NCBI GenBank assembly: GCA_016165875.1
Contig: JABBOT010000005.1
Coordinates: forward strand, 17,777,131 to 17,841,130
Length of the DNA stretch: 64,000 bases
Direction: 5' to 3'
Source: Acanthopleura granulata
Taxonomy: Eukaryota > Mollusca > Polyplacophora > Chitonida > Chitonidae
Made by a program: the position numbers and the translations under genes. Below, one piece after another: positions 55,625-64,000 of the stretch; the first letter of the stretch is position 1; every line of letters begins with the position of its first letter. Below the pieces are notes generated by a model, which saw only the letters and a list, made by a program, of their open reading frames with translations, was not told where the DNA came from and did not search any database.

Positions 55625-58600
55625 CTAGGTTCCAACAACTGTTCCTACAGTGCTCACCATTTTGTTTTGGGTCAACCTTTTGGCCCCTCAATTATGATGA
55701 GCTGGGGTACAGATGGTAGATAGAGATCTGACAGGAAATCTAGAGGGGTACATATGGGGGCTAATGATGGCAAAGCCTGATGGACAGGGCAAGCTGATGG
55801 GGTTATGTCGTTGTCAGTCAACGCCTGTGCCCATTTTGTCGTTGCGAATTTAGTTTTCACTGTTAAACATTTTTCTGGGCAGGACTCATTTTTCTGTTCT
55901 GTCAGTAAAATCTGACATCCCAGAACAGCCTTGTAATAAATTCCTCTGGATTTTGGTCTCATATTCCTGACAGCCTGCCCCCAGGAGCTGAGCCGGAAGT
56001 GTACCAGATTACCAAATGACCTGGAAACACACTGGTCAAATTTGCATCTAATTTTGCACTGTATGTCATGTCAGATGAGATACTGATATGTTTTGACTTT
56101 GACAGTGCTGAGGCCTGCACCTGCTACAGAGTATCTCTTCTTACTGACCATGGTTTGACTGGAAAGATTTATGACCAAACTATTCCAGCAATTCCCTTTG
56201 ACCAATGTCCACATGACATACCAACAGGTTTTTTGGTAAGGAAGTACTGGTCACCTGGCAACTTTTGCTGTACATTTACTGGTCACAACTTACCTTTGAT
56301 CTTGGACATATGCTGACAAACTTATAAACACTAAAGTAATACAGATCCCAGCCTTTACCAGTCCCATTCTCTGCCTGAAATTTCTCATAAAGCCATGTCC
56401 TACCATGCAGTCTGGACAACTTTTAGTTTCTCCAGGCCATCCTTAAAAATATGATTGTTGGTTGTAACCTGACCAATCCTTCAAAAAAGGGCCTACTCAA
56501 AAGTTTTAAATGATATTTTGATAAAAGTTTTTTTTCTGTGTTAATTTCTGTAAAATCCCTATCTTTTTCAAGAACCAGAATAAAAAGGACTACATACCAA
56601 CCAACATTTTTTCCTCATAGGTTGTGGTTATGCCTAACAAACAGTTTTCCAAGGATGACCCTGAGTGGCATGCCACTAGCTCACCACAAACACATCAGAA
56701 GCAGGGTACTGGTACCTGTATCTGTAGGCATGCGTGTGTTGTTTTGGTCTGTGGATATTCAGTGTTCCACCATCATTCCACAAATGCACCAAAGACAAAC
56801 CACTAGCATGATAGTGGCATATTTCAAGCCTCCCTGAAGAAAAACTTGCACAATTACATTGTGAGACAGTATCTTCTGCCTAATCATGTGTTATATATGT
56901 TTTTATGCACAGTTGCATGCACTTACGGAGATGAACCATATGATGTCAGCTTTTAAGGTGTGTCCATAAATCTTTCCTCATCTCATTTTCCACAAATTCA
57001 GAGATTATTTAAGTCATCCTCAAGATCTCTGCTTCTACATTTAATAAATACATGTACATATCCGAACCAGAATTAGCATTCTGCTCATAATACATGTTCC
57101 GAAATAGAGGTGCACAGCCCTATATGACATGACACTTTGATGTAAATACTTTCCAATATTTGACAGGCCCCATACACGTCAAAAGTAAGATTTGCTTGTG
57201 AATTGAAACATTTGGCTCATCCAGGAAGGAAATGTGTACACAGAAGTGGTGTGCATTTGCAGTGAAGCGAGCAAATATAGGGAATATGAAATCAAGCAAC
57301 TGCAGTAAATGGGTATTGACCTCCACTTGTGGTCATTGGTACTCTATATATCCCAGAGGGCAATAAAATTGATCTGGCTGTTTTAAAAATAGATGCATTC
57401 TGGGCCGGCACCCCGACGATAAGCGTCCCAGCCGGGGAATTACGTTATTCCATTAAATTGCTGACAGACAAACAAGGTTTACACTTAGGGGAAATGTAAT
57501 ATAGAATTTTATCGTTGACAGCTTGGACATGAAAATTCATAGAAATCTCCTGCTGAATATGACTGAAATGCTCTTGTTTGGTGTGAAAGTGTATTAGTTA
57601 TATATGCTGGTGGATGATGCTCAGTGATAAATGTATGTAAATATGTGTGTAGGTACCTGAAAGGCAAAATGTAAAACTTCTTTTAAAGTGATACATGTAT
57701 ATGTGTGCAAACTCAAACAAGCAAATTTGAGAGCAGTTCATACTGACAAGCAAAGTGTATCCAATTTTCATAAAGGTATCAAGATAAAGTGCAAATTCAG
57801 CGCAATTTTCACGATGGTGAGACATTGATAAATAAATTTTTGTGTATTGTTTTGACAAAATGTGTTGAATGTTCAAGAAGTCACACTTTAAGGACCAAAA
57901 AGAACAGTGTGCTTCATATTTCATGATGGTGAAACATTGAAAAACAAGTCTGTTTGAAAAGTGTCCAATTTCCATGACACCATATTAATTGCACCTCTCA
58001 GCTATGACACATCGTCTGTTCCATTTACATGTGGGCTTAGTCACTCAGTGTTGCAGAGGCTGATTCATCCTCAGGTAGACTCACCTGGACATGCTTAACG
58101 AGATTAATCAATACCTAGTCAGAGACGCAGGTATAACTCATCCATCAAGGTTGACTTTAATTCAGCTTTGATAGGCATCGAGAAACGGTATGCCGAGTGA
58201 ATAGGCTGATAATGTGTTACCACAGGGTTTGGTGTAATCAGGAAAATACTGGTATACAGTCATTTGTTTGGCTAAGTGAGTGAAAAACCCTCCTGGGGTT
58301 ATGCCTGAAGCGCACTGCAGCACATATGCAGCTGCGATACATCAATAGCACATTTACAGGTACTGTACATCAGCAGGCTGAGTTTCAGATGCAGTTGCAA
58401 TAATACAGAGGCAATTTCAATTCCTTTATATTTTTCCACACAGCATTACTTTTTCTAAATATATTGATTTATAAGTAAATCCTCTGATTTGGATGAATTC
58501 AAAAAGAGATCCTAGAAATTATATTGCAATTTAACGGTTGTATGATCAGGTGGTAGAGAACTATAATGAAAGGTAGTGTAATCTTTCAACACATTTGTGT

Positions 58601-58786
58601 GTTCAGTTGCTGTTTATTTAACAATATTTTGAAAGTTACAGTATACATGCATATTCTAACTTCGCGGGTAAAATTATTTTGCACTTATTTGCAAAGACCT
58701 CTAATTGGTCAGTCCGATGACTGCAGCAAAATTAAGTAAATTGAGAGTATATTAACTGTGTCTCAACAGGGCTTTCTGTGTTGGAT

Positions 58787-59052
58787 TTTATTTATTTATT
58801 TGATTGTTGTTTTATGCCGTACTCAAGAATATTTCACTTATATGACGGCGGCCAGCATTATGGTGGGAGGAAACCGGGCAGAGCCTGGGAGAAACCCACC
58901 ACCATCCGCAGGTTGCTGGCAGACCTTACCACATACAGCCAGGGAGGAAGCCAGCATGAGCTGTACTTGGACTCACAGTGACTGCTTTGATGAGAGGCTT
59001 AGGGACATTGTGTGCCGATGTCGCGCCAACCCACTGAGCCATGGAGGCCCCC
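58787..59052 (-). mobile_element. SINE family 1, full length
   Basis: A well-preserved reverse copy: TTTATTTATTTGATTGTTGT, GACGGCGGCCAGCATTATGG, and a tRNA-like head ending CCACTGAGCCATGGAGGCCC. A 152-codon reading frame across it (58758-59216) is not a gene. Confidence 0.92.
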
Positions 59053-62000
59053 TTTTGCGTTGGAAAAGAATAAAAAAGTATAGTAATAAAGACACAGGTG
59101 AGGATTACTTTGTACTGGCTCTACCGTTTAAGATGACTGACATCTCTAAAATACCTGATGGTGTATTTGTACCTAAGGATTGCATTGTTTGGTTCAGTAT
59201 TAAAATCAGGTTGTGACCTTCGTTGAATTCATCACTGCACCTTTTGGGAACTGTTAAAAAAGACAGGTTTTGTGGTGGTGGTGTGTTGAAGAAGAAGGAA
59301 ATGACACACTGGCAATGATCAATTTGTGGAGAGAACGGGTGATGGTTGCAGTTTAATCGTTGTTTATTAGTCTTCTCTAGACGAGGAGTGATGCTGAGGG
59401 GAGACCCTTTGGTTCTCAAGTGCCATTGTTGTAATTCTTTTCTTTGGTTAACTTGATCTCCCTGTGGGACACTAGGATAAGGGGTTTAGGGTGTGCTGGG
59501 GACATGTCCTGTAACTATCTTAATCCTCCACGGGGTAGGGTGTACGTGTGAGAGGAAGAATGACCCTGGGGATTAACCCTGTGCCCACGGGTAATGTTGC
59601 CCACTGGTAGATAATGGCTGTTGACAAATTCAATTTGGTTGTCTGTTACGTTTTCATTCAAGCCCCTTTAAGCTTAATACAGCAGGTGCGAAACTGACAC
59701 TGTAGAGAAACCATTGTGTGAAGTTATTGGCTTTTTTCGCTTGGTCGAAAAGACAGCGGGAACCCGAGGCAGGGAGCATTTAGTCCGCTACTGGACAAAA
59801 TGGTTATTCAACATATAGGCTATATTTAGCTGTCAAACTTGATGTGGAAATGTTTGAAGCCAAAGAGGTTTTCTGACTTTAAGGTGTTTCCCTTAGTTCG
59901 CAGTTTTGACACCTCAACACTAAACATGTCACTAATAACAAACTCGAACTGTTACTAAAAACTAAAAATGATAATTTAAGGATGTAGTAAGATTCCACGA
60001 ACATTTTATAAAACACCAGTACCTGTTTTTCTTTTTTGTTTTTTTTTTCCTTTTGGCGAAATAAAGGAAGATGAGTTAAAAGTACTTAGCTGAATTAAGT
60101 CATATTCATTAGTGCAAGAAGATTGTCCATGAGAGTATTCTGTTGGCATAACTCAAACTAGGAGTACTAATATCTTATATAGATTTTCACTTTTTTAATA
60201 AAATTCTTTCTGATGTTGCTCTTGTACAGAGTTTTCCTGTCATGCTTTTCTGAAGCATGTAGCCTGCATGACTGTGAGGCCGTATAAAGTTGACACAGTC
60301 TGGAAAGGACTTCTCTGAAGGTCGCTGCTTAGAATGACTTTGAGATTAGTCCCCGCATGACCCCTAATTGACCAGATAATGGGCCATTACCGGGCGCTTT
60401 AGTCACTGGCTTTCCGTGAAATTGCATAGATAATGAGACTGATTGTGGTAGATCTTACTTTTCTTGTCAAACAAGATGAATTGCGATGCAAATTAAGGAT
60501 CGGTCTGTATTGACTTATAACTTTGTCTACACATATCTTTATCATGATCCCTGGATGGACTATATGGTCTGGCATTTCAAATCGACTTCGCACAGATGGT
60601 ACCATTGTTTTTGGAAAACTTTAAGTATTAGCTGGTCTTGACCGTGCATGCGATACGCAGTGTAAAAGCTGGATTGCAGTCGTTTTATTTGGGGTTCATA
60701 GAAACACTGGTTAACACCTGTGCAGTTTCTAAGGTTTTAATACCATTTTACTGATTTGGTAGTCATTGTGTCAAAACTGCAGGACTCCAATGATATGCAT
60801 GAGCAGGCACCAAAGGGAAACATGAAAGCGTTTATTGTCACAAGCGGACAAGCAGTAAGGGACCGGTCATATTCACTTGTATCAGTCCGGTCAGCTTTTA
60901 ATCCCCTTGTCCAGGTGATTAATGTACCACCCACCCTCTACATTTCATTTATGAAATGCCCCTGAGGTACCCTAGTGCACTTTTTGTGAGCAGTGAACAG
61001 ATTTTTTGTTTGAAGTCAGAAATAACAAAAGCAGTCCAACATGAAAAAGAATGCTGTTCATGGAAGAATTGGCGTGTGCACACGTGGAATTCTGTTTTCA
61101 GGCCATTGATTTTATTAAACTGGTCTGTTGGTCACTTTCGCTGGATAGAACTCAAGCTGTGACCAATCTGTCGTAATACCATGAACCAGAATGGCCTTTG
61201 ACGGATTAAGTTTGCTGGTAACAGTTATAATTGTGAAGGTTAATATACTGTGGACAGTCATACAATGGTGGCCTCCAGACCAAGACTGGGTACAGTAGAC
61301 GCCTTCGGAGGTACTTAATTGTAACTGTCAAATTGGCTTGTAACCATTAAATTGGCAAATTGGAGACAACAGTTACTCTGAGATATGTGCACGGTCACTT
61401 TTGCCTGTAATTGAATTATATGCTGCAATGACACACTGTGTACAAAAACACCTAGATAACAATCACTGAAAGCTGGCCTGCCTCAGGCGTAACTTTTGTG
61501 CTGTTGTCTCGGTATGGATTGGTGTAAAATTACTATTGAAACTTAATCTTCCCTAGGACAAGCCTAATTGTCAAGTAGACAGGTATGATTGGAAGAATGG
61601 CCTGTGTTGATGTAAAAGACCAGGCATTGAAATGGGGAGGTTATTTCTTCAACAATTTGATCATTGATCTCCTCGTCAGACATTTCAACCCTTCTTGACA
61701 GGTGTGACAGACATCTTATAATCATGGCCGGTTTTCCTTCATATACAGAGCTAGGGTAATAGATAACAGGCATTAGATTTTGACAGAAAAGTTGACAAAG
61801 ATCTAATTAAGGACTCAAATAACCATAAACCCATAGTTCCTGTGTCGCTTGGTATGTCTATGGGGCGGTAAAATGTTTGATATCATATCTTTTAAAATAG
61901 GCCATGAACTTCATGAGGGCTCTCTTAAATGCGTGGCAACATGTCATGACTATTAGGAGTTGTCATTTCTTTATTGTGCACATTTTTGGTTGTATCCCAA

Positions 62001-62618
62001 AATTTTGACTAGATTCCTTCAATGCTGGCTGTTGGGACATAGAAAAAAAATTTCATACAAGTACATTTAAGAAGACCGTTAAGTTATGGGAGAAGAAAGA
62101 GAAAACATTTCTCAGAGTGCACATTTTTAACATAAAGTTTGAAAAAACATTCAAATAGGAGTTAACAGTTGTATGTACATGCATGGCGATTTGGTGTTAA
62201 AAGATTTTAGCTTTCTAATGTAAGATTTTGAAGTAAACCCCTGTGTCTAGAACACATGCCTAGTTTTGCAGTCACCTCCTCTGGTGAGCAGTTTTCATCA
62301 GGTTCCTTTATGTGAACAAATTGTTAGCAGAAATATAAACATTCCAGGGAACATATGATGATGTTGAGTATCCCAGACCTTGAATTGAGTCAGCTTCCCA
62401 CCAAGCTTAAGTTTCATTCACTGTCTGTGCTATAAACCCCTCACTGGTTTGGCTCAGCGGATTTAACTATATGTATGTCTAGAAATGAAACAATTGAACG
62501 AAAAATGACTGTTTTGGCATTTTCTACTGACTTTGAGGTCTTTATTAAGTTTTGGCTTTGTCGGTTGTTGCAGGTTTGAATGCCAGTCAAAGAATTGCCA
62601 TTGCAAATGTTTTGTTGA

Positions 62619-62639
62619 GTTTTTTTTTTTTTTTTTTTT
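62619..62639 (+). repeat. Poly(T) tract
   Basis: About 20 T residues with no flanking duplication visible. Confidence 0.8.
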
Positions 62640-63573
62640 ACAACATAACCTGCTCAGCTTAAGCTGGTATCAAAATCGGGTATTAAAGAAAGTGCAAATA
62701 GGATTATGAGCAGCCATCAAGAGTATCGTACAGCAAAGGCAAGGTATTAGGTTTGGCAATAATTCCCCAGCGGTGATTCTGGGGTGACTGAAGGCACCCT
62801 GAATATGGGATTTCATTTCACTGCATTCTGTGCCAGGCAGTGTGTTGGCACGCGGCGCCGCAAGCTACGGGCGATCCAAGCTCTCCCGGGGTCATGACAC
62901 TTGGGTTTCCCCAGTAGTGCGTAATCTTGCCTAAACAGCACACAAAAAACAAAAAAAAAAACTCACTGTGGCTCTTTCCTTGGCAGATATATGGCCGGCA
63001 TGCTGTCAAAAGGACAACATTTTTGCTGAGAATTTATTACTAATTGGCTGGCTCATTTCAATTATAAGTCAAACAAGAGTGCTCTTGTGTTCAGACGTAC
63101 TTGGCATTATCAGAAAATTGGCAGGCAAGGCAGTAACGTCCATCTGCATAGTGTTCTGGTAGTACTCTATGTATGTGCCTTGTTCATGCTATGTCAACTG
63201 TTAACCTTACATCAAGCTGTAGTATGTAATTCGAGTTAAATGTTCATCTGTCTGTCTGTGTGTGTGTTTGGGTGTCTAATACTATTCAGCTGGTAATGGT
63301 ATGTCATATTGTATCTACAGACCTCTAGTCTGTTTTATATGTACAATGTTTCTGTCTTTATTCGTGGAAATGCATTCAGTCTACAGTATAAAATTTTGAG
63401 AGACAGGGTATGTTAAAGTGCCACTCTGATCAGAATACAACTTGTGTGGAAAAATTACAGTGATATGAAAAAAATCCTGCAGAGTAAGCCTAACACCATG
63501 TTTCAAAGGGATTTTAATGAATAACACTATTTAATTGAAAAACAAAATCTTAGCTGTGTCTGTAAAATTTTCC

Positions 63574-63713
63574 TGATGTGACGTGATAAAATTTCCTGTA
63601 TGATGTCAAATTAGGCAGATGTGACGATGAGTAAGGCATTTATGCTTGGATGACGTCAAAAGCGTTTGAAAGGGCAGCGTCATAAGTGTATACGTCAGCG
63701 AATGATTACGTCA
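63574..63713. promoter_or_regulatory. Cluster of CRE/ATF-like sites
   Basis: A palindromic TGACGTCA at 63651-63658 is accompanied by TACGTCA (63691), TTACGTCA (63706), CGTCA (63678) and GTGACG motifs near 63579 and 63621, within 140 bp. This spacing suggests CREB/ATF binding, but an old repeat with CRE-like words cannot be excluded. Confidence 0.4.
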
Positions 63714-64000
63714 TGTGTTCGTGGCTGTCATCACACCAGGCAAAGTAACAGAACAGAACGTACAATATCAGTTTTAATTCGCTGGAATATTTTCACAGTT
63801 TAGGAAAACAATTCAGACTGTTCCAGTCTTTATCAATTCACCTTGCTTTTAAGACGCAGATGTTTTGACACCAAAGTAGCTCTTTAAACTTGACACCTGT
63901 TACTGGTAAACCGGAATTGTTGTTGCTGCAGGGATGGTGTTGATGGGTGTTATCATATGATTGTGGATGTTATTTATTACAGTTTTAGTACACCGTAAAG

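Larger units (their letters stand above)
46126..64000. other. Large non-coding stretch upstream of the Dpr-like exons
   Basis: No exon with a recognisable domain was seen on either strand. It is probably the large first intron plus 5' region of the Dpr-like gene. Contents listed separately are SINEs at 46196 and 58787, a hairpin repeat at 48387, a poly(T) insertion at 50504, R3 repeats at 52124 and 54045, a GT tract at 55601, and a cluster of CRE-like sites near the right edge. Confidence 0.5.

Noticed and set aside
55672..55962. 96-codon minus-strand reading frame
   Set aside because: No domain or signal; could not be joined to the Dpr-like gene as a 5' exon.
58758..59216. 152-codon plus-strand reading frame
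   Set aside because: It runs across a reverse family-1 SINE (58787-59052). Similar SINE frames at 21481, 27304, 41338, 46218 and 11400 were rejected for the same reason.
61564..61773. Minus-strand frame considered as the missing signal-peptide exon
   Set aside because: No hydrophobic signal core and no suitable phase-1 donor; not supported.

Overview
The window is nuclear DNA from an animal, most likely a mollusc or another lophotrochozoan. The genes are split by introns with GT/AG borders and preserved reading phase, the DNA is AT-rich, and tRNA-derived SINEs with AAATAAATAAAT tails are scattered through it. The mollusc assignment rests on recognising the repeat style and is an inference. 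No bacterial, phage, CRISPR or viral system was seen.

Three genes are supported. (1) Plus strand, 2852-8552: the 3' part of a lachesin/DIP-like immunoglobulin cell-adhesion gene (second and third Ig domains, Pro/Thr-rich stalk, hydrophobic C-terminus). Its signal peptide and first Ig domain lie upstream of the window. (2) Minus strand, 26118-12323: a complete 11-exon MPHOSPH10/MPP10 gene, a U3 snoRNP (small-subunit processome) protein. All splice phases agree, giving a 705-residue product. (3) Minus strand, 46125-36281: a Dpr-like two-Ig-domain surface protein with two in-frame microexons (30 and 24 nt). Its signal-peptide exon was not found and should lie at higher coordinates or outside the window.

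Layout: 1-2851 intron of gene 1 with repeats and one GC-richer island; 2852-8552 gene 1; 8553-12322 shared 3' space between convergent genes 1 and 2; 12323-26118 MPP10, with a 1.7-kb palindromic transposon in intron 7; 26119-36280 intergenic, with SINEs near MPP10 and a long AT-rich stretch that may be the Dpr-like 3' UTR; 36281-46125 Dpr-like exons with an 84-bp minisatellite in one intron; 46126-64000 no recognisable exon, with repeats and candidate regulatory stretches.

The two Ig genes belong to the same wiring-receptor superfamily (Dpr, DIP, lachesin, IgLON) and flank an unrelated housekeeping gene. In insects, Dpr and DIP proteins bind each other, so the linkage is worth testing. The strongest structural finds are a 1,688-bp near-complete inverted-repeat transposon with an exact 9-bp target-site duplication, a 47-bp minisatellite with a three-unit higher-order repeat, the microexons, and a dispersed repeat ending about 10 bp from a splice donor.
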